A stretch of 64,000 nucleotides of DNA from CAVUXJ01 sp963814975 (GTDB lineage: Bacteria > Acidobacteriota > Vicinamibacteria > Vicinamibacterales > CAVVIG01): assembly GCA_963814975.1 (NCBI GenBank), contig CAWFFB010000017.1, forward strand, positions 1 through 64,000. Direction: 5' to 3'. Shown here one piece after another: positions 55,521-64,000 of the stretch (positions are counted from its first letter, which is position 1; each line of letters opens with the position of its first letter). The notes under the pieces were generated by a model, which worked only from the letters and a program-made list of their open reading frames with translations, made no database searches and had not been told where the DNA came from. Position numbers and translations under genes: made by a program.

Positions 55521-56490
55521 TCGCGGCTCTCTCCTGCACGGCCGCGCGTCGGCGGGGCTTCTTCGGTGGTGAGCGAGAGGAAGATGTCCTCGAGGCTCAT
55601 GCGCATCGGCCGCAGCTCGAGCAGTCCCCAGCCGCTGGTCACCACCGCGCGTGCGAGCTCGCGCCGGACGTCATGGCCGCTCTCGCTCTCGACTTCGTAG
55701 CCGACGACGCCATCGCGGCGATCGGCTTCGACCACGCGCGTGACCCCGGGAACCCGTCCGAGGGCGCGACCGGCGTCGGCGCCGTCCGCATCGAGCTGAA
55801 CGTACATCGTCTCGGAACCGCGCAGCCGTGCCGTGAGGTTGTCGGGCGTATCGACCGCAACGACCCGTCCCTTGTTGATGATGACCACCCGCTGGCAGGT
55901 CTGCGACACCTCGGGGAGGATGTGCGTGCTCAGGATGATGGTGTGGTCGCCGCCGAGCTCCTTGATCAGCTGGCGGGTCTCGATGATCTGTTTCGGATCG
56001 AGCCCTGCGGTCGGCTCGTCGAGGATCAGCACGTCCGGGTTGTGGATGAGCGCCTGCGCCAGGCCGACGCGCTGCCGGTAGCCTTTCGACAGCTTGGAGC
56101 ACAGCCGGTCCGCCATGTCGGCGACTCGGGTGCGTTCCATGACCGACTGCACCCGCTGGCGACGCTCGGCCGACGGGAACGCCCTTGATTTTCGCGACGA
56201 ACGAGAGATATTCGACCACCGTCATGTCGGGATACAGCGGCGGTGTTTCCGGCAGATAGCCGGTCCGACGCTTCGCCTCGATCGGCTGATCGAATACATC
56301 GAACCCGGCGACAATCGCCTTGCCCTCGGTCGCCGGCATGTACCCGGTGAGGATCCGCATCGTCGTGGTCTTGCCCGCGCCGTTCGGGCCGAGAAAGCCG
56401 AGAATCTCGCCGCGTTCGACGCGGAAGCTCACGTCCTCGACGGCCGTCACGCGGGCCGTAGCGTTTCGTGAGGTTCTGGACCTCAATCAC
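55517..56490 (-). CDS. ABC transporter ATP-binding protein (GldA-like), frameshifted
   Basis: GTG start at 56490 (MIEVQNLTKRYG). A frameshift near 56455-56460 leads to VTAVEDVSFRVERGEILGF, Walker A GPNGAGKTTT, and YLPETPPLYPDMTVVEYL. A second one near 56180 leads to QSVMERTRVADMADRLCSKLSKGYRQRVG (signature LSKGYRQRVG; outline), Walker B VLILDEPTAGLDP and ILSTHILPEV. Corrected length is about 324 residues. First gene of the operon ATPase-permease-GldG-DUF4340-dacB. The substrate is unknown. Confidence 0.9.
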
Positions 56491-56712
56491 GGGGCGCTCC
56501 TAGGTGTCTGAATCCACGGTGCCGCCGTTCGGGGCGGCGCCAACCAAAAATGCTATCCGAATCATGAAAAAATGGGTAGATGGGTCCACCCCGGGGAATC
56601 GCCGGCATGGCGCGGCGGCGAAACCCCAACGAAGCATAGCCTAGGTGGTTCCCGACACCTCGCCGGACCATCACATCGGCGGGTCGACCTGGACTCGCCA
56701 GGAGGACGTTTC

Positions 56713-57181
56713 ATGTCTATAGACGTCGGTTCGACAGCTCCGGACTTCACCTTGCCCAACCAGGACCGCGAGCCGGTCACGCTCAGCGCCCGGCGCGGCC
56801 GTCCGGTGGTGCTGGCATTTTTTCCGGCGGCGTTCAGCTCGGTGTGCACCAAGGAGCTCTGCACCTTCCGCGACCGGCTCTCGGCGCTGAACCAGGCCGA
56901 CGCGCAGGTCTACGGCATCAGCGTTGATACGTTTTTCACGCTGAAGGCGTTTCAGAAGGATCAGACAGCTGACGTTTCCCCTCCTGAGCGATTTCAACAA
57001 GCAGGTGATTCGCGACTACGGCGTGTTCAACGAGGACATGATCGGCCTGAAGGGCATCGCCAAGCGCGCCGTTTTCGTGATCGACAAGGACGGCATCGTC
57101 CGCCACAGCGAGGTGCTCGACGACGCCCGGAACGAGCCGGATTACGACAAGGTGTTCGCGGCGCTGAGGACGCTGTCGTGA
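56713..57181 (+). CDS. Peroxiredoxin (AhpC/TSA family), frameshifted
   Basis: ATG 56713 with GGAGGA at 56701. VGSTAPDFTLPNQDREPVTLS is followed by FFPAAFSSVCTKELCTFRD, with peroxidatic Cys in SSVCTKE and a nearby second Cys. A surplus A at 56965 breaks the frame; without it QLTFPLLSDFNKQVIRDYGVF and IAKRAVFVIDKDGIVRHSEV are restored and the gene ends at 57181. Corrected length is about 155 residues. Reduces peroxides; AhpE/BCP-like group. Confidence 0.88.
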
Positions 57182-57232
57182 CCACCCTGCTCTCACCATC
57201 CGCGCCGGCGACCAATAACGGGGGTATACTCT

Positions 57233-57256
57233 GAACATATGAGCAGTTGTTCATAT
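57233..57256. promoter_or_regulatory. ArsR/SmtB-type operator before the metal-resistance operon
   Basis: GAACA (57233-57237) pairs with TGTTC (57248-57252), and ATATGA (57237-57242) pairs with TCATAT (57251-57256). The site closely resembles SmtB/CadC operators (ATATGAACA type). TATACT at 57225-57230 is the probable -10, so a repressor here would block transcription; the ArsR gene follows 17 nt later. Confidence 0.7.
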
Positions 57257-57272
57257 ATTGAAAGGGCTCTCC

Positions 57273-57661
57273 ATGGTGACTAGCCGGTCCGCGCGCGTCA
57301 CCGGATCCGGAGGAGCCCTGCGCCGCCTTTCACCTCGATTCACGCAAGGTAGCCGCGCTTCGGAAGGCGATGCTCGGGCTCCCGTCGGTCGCGGCGTTGG
57401 CCGAGACCTTCAAGGTGCTCGGCGACGTCACCCGCGTCCGGATCCTCGACGCGCTGTCGCGGTCGGAGCTCTGCGTCTGCGACATCGCGCAGCTGATCGG
57501 GCTGAGCGAGTCGGCCGTGTCGCATCAGCTCCGCCTGCTGCGCGGGATGCGCCTGGTGCGCGCCCGCCGCGACGGGCGGATGGTGTTCTACACGCTCGAC
57601 GATCAGCACATCGTACGGCTCTTCGAGCAGGGCATGGAGCACGTCGAGGAGCGGCCGGTAA
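57273..57661 (+). CDS. ArsR/SmtB-family metal-responsive repressor, frameshifted
   Basis: ATG 57273 gives MVTSRSARVT; after removing one surplus G near 57301-57303 it reads DPEEPCAAFHLDSRKVAALRKAM. The winged-helix domain follows (AETFKVLGDVTRVRILDAL, ELCVCDIAQLIGLSESAVSHQLRLLRGM, YTLDDQHIVRLFEQGMEHVEE). ELCVCD is the alpha-3 metal site of Cd/Pb/Zn sensors. The end probably lies at TAA 57659-57661 after a second shift, 6 nt before the ATPase ATG. Expected to bind the palindrome at 57233-57256. Confidence 0.88.
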
Positions 57662-57667
57662 CGAATC

Positions 57668-59802
57668 ATGGCCAACTGCGCCGTCTGCGAGCTGCACGCC
57701 GAGTCGACCTTCAAGATCGAGGGGATGGACTGCCGCGAAGAGGTCGCGATGATCGAGCGGCGGTTCAAGAACCTGCCCGGCCTCGAAGACTTCTCGGCCG
57801 ACCTGGTGGGCCAGCGGCTGCACGTGAAGTACGACGCGACGAAGGTGTCGGCGTCGGCGATTGTTGCGGCCGTCGCCGATGCCGGCTTGCGCGCGTGGCT
57901 GGAGCACGAGGAACCGATCGCCGACGGCGGACAGGCGGCGAAGGGACGTCGCGTCCTGCTGGGGATTTCCGGGGCAGCTCTCGGCCTCGGACTTCTGGTC
58001 GATGCTCTCGACGCGGCAATCCCGCTGGGGCTCAGTCCTGTTCGGCCTGTCGATTGCCCTGGGCGTCCCGCCGACCGTGCGGCGTGCATGGCACGCGCTG
58101 CGCCTGCGATCGCTCGACATCAACGTTCTGATGCTCATCGCTGTCGCGGGGGCCATGCTGCTCGGCGAGTGGTCCGAGGCGGCCTCTGTGGTGTTTCTCT
58201 TTGGCGTCGCTCGGACGCTCGAAGCGCGCACCCTGGAGAAAGCCCGGACGGCTGTCCGCGCGCGTGCATGGACCTGGCGCCCGCCGACGCGCTGGTGCGC
58301 GACGAAGCGGGCGAGCGCAGGATCGCGGTCGATCTCGTCACGCCGGGCGCCATCATCGTCGTGAAACCGGGCGAAAAGCTGCCGCTCGACGGCGAGGTGC
58401 TGGCCGGGCTCGAGCAGCGTCAACCAGGCGCCCGTGACCGGCGAATCGCTGCCGGTCGACAAGGGGCCCGGCGACGAGGTGTTTGCCGGTTCGATCAACG
58501 GGCGCGGCGCCCTCGACGTGCGCGTCACGCAGGCACCGGCGCGATTCGACGCTGGCCCGCATCATTCATCTGGTGGAACAGGCTCAGGCGCAGCGCGCCC
58601 CGTCCCAGACATTCGTCGAGCGCTTCGCGCGCGTTTACACGCCCGCCGTCATCGTGCTGGCGGTGGCCGTCGCCGTCGTGCCCCCGCTGCTCGGGGTTGG
58701 CGCCTGGGAAGCCTGGATCTATCGCGCCCTGGTCCTGCTGGTCGTGTCGTGCCCTTGCGCGCTCGTGATCTCCACGCCTGTTTCGATTGTGGCCGCCCTT
58801 GCGGGCGCCGCGCGCAAGGGCGTGCTGATCAAGGGGGGTGCGCATCTCGAGCGCGCGGGAGGGGTGCGGTGCGTGGCTTTTGACAAGACTGGCACCCTGA
58901 CCCGCGGGACGCCGGCGGTCGTCGACGTCGTCGCCTTGAACGGCATGCCGGAACACGCGATTGTCTTGCTGGCCGCCTCAGTGGAGCAGCGATCCGAGCA
59001 TCCCATCGCGTGCGCGATCGTGCAGTATGCCGAGGCATCGCACCTCAGCGTGGCGGCGGCCGCCGATGTCGCCTCGCTGGCCGGACTTGGCGCCGAGGGT
59101 CGCGTTGATGGCGCGCGGGTTGTGCTGGGCAACCACCGGCTGTTCGAGGAGCGGCATCTGTGCTCGCCGGCCATTCACCGTCAGCTCGATGCGATCAGCG
59201 CTCAGGGCCGCACGTCCGTGCTCGTGGCACGTGACGGCGAGGCCGTCGGGATCATCGCGCTCGCCGATCGGACGCGCGAGGCAAGCCGCGATGCGCTGGA
59301 CCTACTCCGGCGGCAGGGCATCGAGTCGGTCGTCATGTTGACGGGCGACAGTTACGAGACGGCCAGGGCGATCGCGACCGAACTCGGCATCGACGAGGTG
59401 CGAGCGGAACTGCTGCCCGAAGACAAGGTGGCCGCCATCCACGATCTGCGGCGCCGGTTCGGCTCGGTGGCGATGGTCGGCGATGGCGTGAACGATGCCC
59501 CGGCGCTGGCGTCCGCGGACGTCGGCATCGTGATGGGGGTGGCTGGCAGCGATGCCGCGCTCGAAACGGCTGATGTGGCGCTGATGGCGGACGAGCTGCT
59601 GAAGATTCCGTACGCGCTGCGCCTCAGCCGCGCGGCCGTGCGCAACATCAAAGCCAACCTCGCGATCTCACTGGTGTTGAAAGCGGGCTTCGTGGTTGCC
59701 GCGGTCGCAGGCGTGGCCACGCTTGGGATGGCCATCCTCGCCGACACCGGGGCGACAGTGATTGTGATCGCGAACGCTCTGAGACTCCTGCGCGCCGATT
59801 GA
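57668..59802 (+). CDS. Heavy-metal P1B-type ATPase (Zn/Cd/Pb exporter), about four frameshifts
   Basis: Reconstructed span of about 710 residues. The N-terminal HMA-like domain has GMDCREEVAMIERRF, i.e. one Cys instead of CxxC. Frame changes lie near 58030, 58255, 58410 and 58545; pieces in order are SLDINVLMLIAVAGAMLLGEW, VARTLEARTLEKARTA, VKPGEKLPLDGEV, VTGESLPVDKG, and a long intact part with the ion-binding SCPC (VVSCPCALVIS), phosphorylation site DKTGT, TGD and GDGVNDAPAL. CPC plus the ArsR partner point to divalent Zn/Cd/Pb export. The enzyme is probably intact in the organism. Confidence 0.92.
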
Positions 59803-59813
59803 TCGTCTAGACG

Positions 59814-61211
59814 CTAGCCGCGCTCACCCTGCCCTTCCTCCCCATTCTCCTCTTTCCGCCCCTTCTGCCCCTTGTCATCCTCCGTCTTGTCGCGCCCCTT
59901 TGCCGGCCTCGACAGCCAGACCTTCGCGACCCTCAGACCATCCAGGCCGACGACGCGTATCGTACGGCCTTCGATTTCGACGCTGTCTCCGAGGCGCACC
60001 CGCCGGCCAATCCGGCCCAGGACGTAGCCCCCGACGGTGGTGAACGTGTCCTCGTCGATGTTGAGACCGAACCGCGCGTTGATGTCGGTGGTGAGCGCCA
60101 GGCCGTCGATGTCAGCCGAGCCGTCCTGGTGCACGGCGATGCGATCGGGACCGCCGATGGTACCGCCGAGATCCCCGACGATCCGTTCCATGAGTGACTC
60201 GAACGTGACCAGGCCGGCCGTGCCGCCGTATTCATCGATCACGATTGCTTCGCGGACGCCCCGCCGGCGCATCTCCGCAAGCAGGTCGTCTGCGCTGATT
60301 GTTTCCGGTACCGTCAGCGTCTCGCGCGCCAGTGCCGCCGGTGCCAGGTCCCCCTGGCCGGACGCCAGCGCCTTCATGACATCGGTCACGTGCAGAATGC
60401 CTATCACGTTGTCCAGGTCGGTTCGATACACAGGCAGTGTGGGATAGCCGGCGCGTCCCATCTGCTCGAACAGCGTTTCACGAGACGCATCCGCGTCGAT
60501 GGCGACCAGCTCTGTCCGCGGCACCATGACCTGGCCGGCCGTCAGATCCGCGAACCCGAATACGCGATGGAGCATCTGCTCCTCACGTTCCTCGAGGACG
60601 CCCGCCTCTTGACTCGCGGTGACCAGCATCTTGAGCTCTGCCTCTGAATGCACCATCGCGTGCCCGCCCCTGCTGGACAGGCCGATCAGGTTGACCACCG
60701 CCCGCCCGGTCCCGTTCAGCAAGCGGATGAACGGCCAGAGCGCTCTCATGAACAGTTCGGTAGGTTTGACCACCCAGAGGGCGGTCGTCTCCGGCCGTTC
60801 GAGCGCGATCGTTTTTGGCGCCAGCTCGCCAAGCACGATATGAAGAGCAGTGATGACGGCGAACGCGGTTGCCACGGCGATGGTGTGCGCGGTGGTGGCT
60901 GCCAGCGTGACCGGCAGGAATGCGAACACAGGCTCGACCAGCGTGGCGAGCGCCGGCTCGCCGATCCATCCCAGGCCGATGCTCGCCATCGTGATGCCGA
61001 GCTGTGTCGCGGCGATGTAGCTCTCGGGATCAGTCACGGCGCGGCGCACGGCTCTCGCGGCCCAGTGGCCTTCGGCGATGAGCTGATCGACCCGCGTCTT
61101 GCGGACCGTCACAATCGAGAACTCAGCAGCGACGAAGAAGCCGTTGGCAAACACGAGCGCCATGACGCCGACCAGGCGCCACAGGATGTTCACGAGCGAA
61201 AGCTCCATCAT
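59814..61211 (-). CDS. CNNM/CorC-family (hemolysin C-like) membrane protein
   Basis: 465 residues from the ATG at 61211 with GAGGAG upstream. DUF21/CNNM membrane domain with four segments (VGVMALVFANGFFVAAEFSIVTVRKTR in outline; ITALHIVLGELAPKTIAL), then a CBS pair (VMVPRTELVAIDADAS, VIGILHVTDVM) and a CorC_HlyC domain (YGGTAGLVTFESLMERIVGDL, VGGYVLGRIGR). A charged tail is rich in Lys/Glu/Gly. Family members handle Mg/Co efflux. It is convergent with the ATPase, 11 bp apart. Confidence 0.93.
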   Translation of the reverse strand: MMELSLVNILWRLVGVMALVFANGFFVAAEFSIVTVRKTRVDQLIAEGHWAARAVRRAVTDPESYIAATQLGITMASIGLGWIGEPALATLVEPVFAFLPVTLAATTAHTIAVATAFAVITALHIVLGELAPKTIALERPETTALWVVKPTELFMRALWPFIRLLNGTGRAVVNLIGLSSRGGHAMVHSEAELKMLVTASQEAGVLEEREEQMLHRVFGFADLTAGQVMVPRTELVAIDADASRETLFEQMGRAGYPTLPVYRTDLDNVIGILHVTDVMKALASGQGDLAPAALARETLTVPETISADDLLAEMRRRGVREAIVIDEYGGTAGLVTFESLMERIVGDLGGTIGGPDRIAVHQDGSADIDGLALTTDINARFGLNIDEDTFTTVGGYVLGRIGRRVRLGDSVEIEGRTIRVVGLDGLRVAKVWLSRPAKGRDKTEDDKGQKGRKEENGEEGQGERG

Positions 61212-61328
61212 CGACTCCTCATCGAACAATCGGCCATCGGTCATCGCGTGAACGGGTAACGGGCTCAATCGGCAACCCGCGGGCCTGCGGCCACGCGATG
61301 ACCAGATTACTCTTTCGCCGACGTCTGT

Positions 61329-62048
61329 CTATGCTTTGCGGTTTGAGAAGAAATGGGCGTCGACGAAGCTGTCCATGATGGTCCGGCTGGCCGGGTCGAC
61401 CTTGTCGAATCGGATGCCCATGCCGACCCGGCGATCGCTCCAGGCGACGTGACCCTCGGCGTCGATGTCGCGCTTCAAGCCAGGCATGCGGAACCGCACC
61501 TTGATCGCCGCGGCGCTTTCGAGGGGGCTGGTGGTGCGAATGGCGAGCCCCCCGTGGCTCAGGTTCAGCGTCAGGGCGGCGGCGATCGTGTTGCCAAACC
61601 GGTACTGAATCGGGATGCCGAGGACGACGCGGGGACTGCTGCGGCGGTTGAAGTTGTCGGGAAACAGGTGTGGCGCGAGCGACGGCAGGATGTGCTGGAC
61701 GGCGCTGTACTCGTTCACGTACCCAGCGACGCCCAGCGCCGCGAGCTCGCGCACCTCGTCGGCGTTGGCGATCGTGCCGCTGAAGATCAGGATCGGCAGC
61801 CGACCCTCGTCGAGCTTCCGGATGGCACGAACCAGGTCCACACCGGGGGCGTGTGGCAGGCGCAGGTCGAGGACGATCAGATCGACATCATCGACGTCGG
61901 CGCGGACCCGCGCCAACAGTTCGGCCGCGCTCTTGACCGTTACGGCCTTGTGTCCCGCGCCCTCGAGCGCGGTGCGAAAGCGGTCGCGGACGAACGCTGT
62001 ATCGTCGGCGACGATGACGGTCTTGGCGGTGACCGTGGGACTGGTCAT
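61329..62048 (-). CDS. Response regulator receiver-PilZ fusion
   Basis: 239 residues from the ATG at 62048. Receiver domain with the acidic pair in VIVADDTAFVRDRF, phospho-acceptor Asp in LIVLDLRLPHAPG, Ser/Thr in ILIFSGT; the usual Lys is not obvious (GVAGYVNEYS). The C-terminal PilZ domain has RRSSPRV and NLSHGGLAIRTTSPL, fitting c-di-GMP binding. It probably integrates a phospho-signal and c-di-GMP; the kinase is not in the window. Divergent from the LysW-like gene. Confidence 0.88.
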   Translation of the reverse strand: MTSPTVTAKTVIVADDTAFVRDRFRTALEGAGHKAVTVKSAAELLARVRADVDDVDLIVLDLRLPHAPGVDLVRAIRKLDEGRLPILIFSGTIANADEVRELAALGVAGYVNEYSAVQHILPSLAPHLFPDNFNRRSSPRVVLGIPIQYRFGNTIAAALTLNLSHGGLAIRTTSPLESAAAIKVRFRMPGLKRDIDAEGHVAWSDRRVGMGIRFDKVDPASRTIMDSFVDAHFFSNRKA

Positions 62049-62091
62049 CTGGAGATCTATCGGAATGCGCCGATCAGGGCCGTAGGCCGCG

Positions 62092-62121
62092 TTGCAGATA
62101 TGCGCACGTTGTCGATATAAT
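62092..62121 (+). promoter_or_regulatory. Sigma-70-like promoter for the LysW-like gene and larE
   Basis: TTGCAG (62092-62097), 18 bp, TATAAT (62116-62121), a close match to consensus. The start codon lies about 87 nt downstream. It is the best promoter-like sequence seen in the window. Confidence 0.65.
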
Positions 62122-62208
62122 TCAAGCTCCCGTGACCGCGCCGCCGCGCGGATTCTGGCACGTGATCGTGCCGATTGCCAAGCCGAACGCGAACACGCCG
62201 AGGAGACC

Positions 62209-62456
62209 ATGGCCACCTGTCCGGAATGCGACGGCGAAATCGAGGTCGACGAATTCGACGTCGACAAAGGCGATCAGCTCAGCTGTCCCGAGTGCGGCTC
62301 CGCGCTCGAGGTGGTCGGAGTCTCCCGCTCGAACTGGACCTCGCGCCCGAAGATGATGACGACGACGACGACGATGATCTGGACGATGAGGACGATGTCG
62401 AGGAGGACGCCGACGAAGACGAGGATGATCAGGAGGACAAGGATCCCGAAGAATGA
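62209..62456 (+). CDS. LysW-like zinc-ribbon protein with acidic tail, frameshifted
   Basis: ATG 62209 after AGGAG. CPECDGEIEVDEFDVDKGDQ then CPECGSALEVVGVS form a C4 zinc ribbon as in LysW. One C is missing from the CCC near 62322-62324; adding it gives SPLELDLAPED and a run of Asp/Glu to the stop at 62456 (82 residues). The EDWGE carrier tail of true LysW is absent, so an amino-group-carrier role is unlikely. The acidic tail (about 35 residues) may bind metal or a basic partner. The stop overlaps the larE ATG. Confidence 0.8.
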
Positions 62457-63262
62457 TGGAGAAGGCACGCGCCCTCCGAGCGACGCTCTCCTCAATCGGA
62501 TCGGTCGTCGTTGCGTATAGCGGCGGTGTCGACAGCGCCTACCTGGCCTACATGGCTCACGACACGCTGGGCGATCTGGCGTTGGCCGTCACGGCGGACA
62601 GCGCCAGCTATCCGGAACGGCACCGTCGCCTTGCGTTGCAGATCGCAGACCAGTTCAGGTTGAAGCACGAGATCGTCCACACCGGTGAGCTCGAGCGGCC
62701 GGATTACCGCGCGAACCCCACCAATCGCTGCTATTTCTGCAAGCACGAGCTGTACACGCACCTGAATCGGATCGCTGCGTGCCGCCACGCGGTGGTGGTC
62801 GATGGCAACAACGCCGACGACCGCGGCGACTATCGTCCAGGGCGTCAAGCCGCCCGCGAGTTCGGCGTGCGCAGCCCGCTCGACGAGGTGGATCTCGGAA
62901 AAGCGGAAATCCGCGAGCTCTCCCGCCTTGCCGGCCTTCCCTGCTGGGACGAGCCCGCCTCGGCATGTCTGTCCTCGCGCATTCCGTATCACGACGAGGT
63001 CACCGACGAAAAACTTCGCCTGATCGAGCGCGCCGAGCAGGCGGTTCGGATGCTCGGCTTTCGCGTGTGCCGCGTGCGGCACCACGACGATCTCGCCCGT
63101 ATCGAGCTCGGTCGCGACGAATTGCCGCGTGCGCTGGAACCGGCGACGACCGCCGCCATCGTCCGTGGAGTCCAGGCGGCCGGCTATCGGCACGTCACGA
63201 TCGATCCGCGTGGATATCGCACCGGAAGCCTCAACGAAGGGCTGCTGCTGCGGCCCGCGTGA
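62453..63262 (+). CDS. larE: ATP-dependent sacrificial sulfur transferase LarE
   Basis: 269 residues. Thiolates the pyridinium precursor of the nickel-pincer cofactor. PP-loop VVAYSGGVDSAYLAYMAHD; NPTNRCYFCKHELY, VVDGNNADDRGDYRPGRQAA, and PCWDEPASACLSSRIPYHDEVT, whose ACLSSR cysteine matches the expected sulfur-donor region. Overlaps the LysW-like gene by 4 bp. larB and larC are not in the window, so the pathway is completed elsewhere or absent. The roughly 220 bp after it hold no convincing gene. Confidence 0.92.
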   Translation: MMEKARALRATLSSIGSVVVAYSGGVDSAYLAYMAHDTLGDLALAVTADSASYPERHRRLALQIADQFRLKHEIVHTGELERPDYRANPTNRCYFCKHELYTHLNRIAACRHAVVVDGNNADDRGDYRPGRQAAREFGVRSPLDEVDLGKAEIRELSRLAGLPCWDEPASACLSSRIPYHDEVTDEKLRLIERAEQAVRMLGFRVCRVRHHDDLARIELGRDELPRALEPATTAAIVRGVQAAGYRHVTIDPRGYRTGSLNEGLLLRPA

Positions 63263-63484
63263 CGCCTTCACCACGTCGCACATCAGCGATACAGGTGCGC
63301 GATCGCTTAGTCACGGAACAGCCGGTGGGACGCTGGTTCTCCGATCGCGCGAGTATTCCCGCGGACATCGTCGCGGCAGTCCAAAGCGCAATCACCATCG
63401 AGACCGGCGAATGGTCTGCCGGCGCAGCGGAGCCCGCGCTCGCACGATCGCGTCATCCTGGTCTGAACATCTTCGGGTGCCGCC

Positions 63485-64000
63485 TCATTCCGGCTTCCTG
63501 GCCAGGCACAGAAGCGAGCTGCCGAACGGATTATCGAAGGCCCGCAGCCACCAGCTTTCTGCGCGGAGCAGGCCGGTCAGCACGACATTGACCGGCGCGG
63601 CCGGCACGCCGATCTCGTGCTGTGCGTGCTCCTCGCGCGCGAGGCCGCGAGCGCGCTGGACTGTGCGCAGAGCGAGCATGGGCAGGAACAGTGCGACATT
63701 GGTGTACGTAATGCGGACGATCCTGAAGCCGGCGGCCTCGAGGAGGCGACGAAGGCCCGCGCGGTTGTATCGGCGGATCTCGTGGCTGAGCACCGAGTGA
63801 TCGCCGCGGAGTGATTCCATCGCCGCGACATTGACGAGCGCGTAACCGCCGGGCCTCGTCACGCGGTACATTTCGGCCACGGCCGCCCGCTCGTCTTGCT
63901 CCTCCAGGGAATACAGCACATCGAACGATGTGACCACGTCGAACGACTCGGCGAGGAACGGCACGGCCGCCGCGCTGGCGCGGGCGAGGCGCCGGCGTCC
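63485..64000 (-). CDS. Class I SAM-dependent methyltransferase, 5' end beyond the window
   Basis: The gene is truncated by the window edge; about 171 C-terminal residues are visible. AAAVPFLAESFDVVTSFDVLYSL is motif II/post-I, followed by EMYRVTRPGGYALVNVAAMESLRGDHSVLSHEIRRYNRAGLRRLLEAAGF (outline). SHEIRRYNRAGLRRL and the C-terminal membrane-like FDNPFGSSLLCLARKP resemble methyltransferases acting on glycosylated or lipid-linked compounds. The SAM motif I lies outside. Substrate unknown. Confidence 0.85.
   Translation of the reverse strand, partial: GRRRLARASAAAVPFLAESFDVVTSFDVLYSLEEQDERAAVAEMYRVTRPGGYALVNVAAMESLRGDHSVLSHEIRRYNRAGLRRLLEAAGFRIVRITYTNVALFLPMLALRTVQRARGLAREEHAQHEIGVPAAPVNVVLTGLLRAESWWLRAFDNPFGSSLLCLARKPE

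Noticed and set aside
57273..58131. ArsR gene extended to about 250 residues as a fusion with ATPase sequence.
   Set aside because: The extension is the ATPase gene read in the wrong frame after a one-base shift.
52370..58560. A genomic island of pseudogenes.
   Set aside because: All motifs are preserved in shifted frames without stops or missing domains, which fits base-call errors better than decay.
63246..63591. A possible small plus-strand gene after larE.
   Set aside because: No recognisable domain or ribosome site, and it runs into the 3' end of the opposite methyltransferase gene.

Overview
The window looks like about 64 kb of a GC-rich (estimated by eye at 60-65 percent G+C) Gram-negative bacterial chromosome, most plausibly an acidobacterium (Vicinamibacteria-like). 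The pointers are the DUF1592/DUF1552 gene pair, a TonB-receptor-type outer-membrane protein, a GldA/F/G-like ABC system with DUF4340 and PBP4, the many GTG and TTG starts, and the overlapping housekeeping genes. This is inference from gene content, since the 16S gene lies outside the window. No insertion sequence, phage gene or CRISPR array was seen.

Layout. 1-3.4 kb: 3' part of an rRNA operon (partial 23S, spacer with hairpins, 5S, terminator). 3.7-17.5 kb: small accessory and repair genes (AHSA1-like, ankyrin protein, DUF1592/DUF1552 cytochrome pair, msrB-msrA, MBL hydrolase, HupE-like membrane protein, AlkB, methyltransferases). 17.6-22.1 kb: envelope proteins and yebC. 22.2-25.5 kb: ruvC-ruvA-ruvB-fabH. 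25.5-29.7 kb: DUF4112, a conserved unknown, a stand-alone LigD-type polymerase, an AI-2E-family permease and a thioredoxin-reductase-like flavoprotein. 30-42.5 kb: queA, a deoxyhypusine-synthase-like gene, tRNA(CAU), tilS-ftsH-folP, cdaA-cdaR-glmM (c-di-AMP and cell wall), pdxJ and small proteins. 42.5-45.1 kb: a compact bacterial-microcompartment (BMC) locus with a class II aldolase carrying an encapsulation-peptide-like tail, one BMC-H, three BMC-P and a small Cys-rich protein with an encapsulation-peptide-like head. 45.1-50.3 kb: nth, cyclophilin lipoprotein, DUF72, queE, queC, alaX. 50.3-56.5 kb (minus strand): an ABC export operon feeding into DUF4340 and dacB. 56.7-59.8 kb: peroxiredoxin, ArsR repressor, heavy-metal P-type ATPase. 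59.8-64 kb: CorC/CNNM-like protein, response regulator-PilZ, LysW-like Zn ribbon, larE and a partial methyltransferase.

Two features run through the window. First, about 15 intergenic spots are built from degenerate 7-bp (sometimes 8-bp) words repeated head to tail, usually followed by the reverse-complement words, so that each forms a long imperfect palindrome. Some run into the ends of genes (folP, nth, queC). The same vocabularies recur at distant loci. I know of no described family of this kind in this lineage.

Second, many genes carry one-base frameshifts, often at homopolymers. They are densest at about 52.3-58.6 kb and also hit genes usually conserved (queA, yebC). They look more like consensus errors than real pseudogenes. 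Coordinates for those genes are given as the reconstructed, frame-corrected span.
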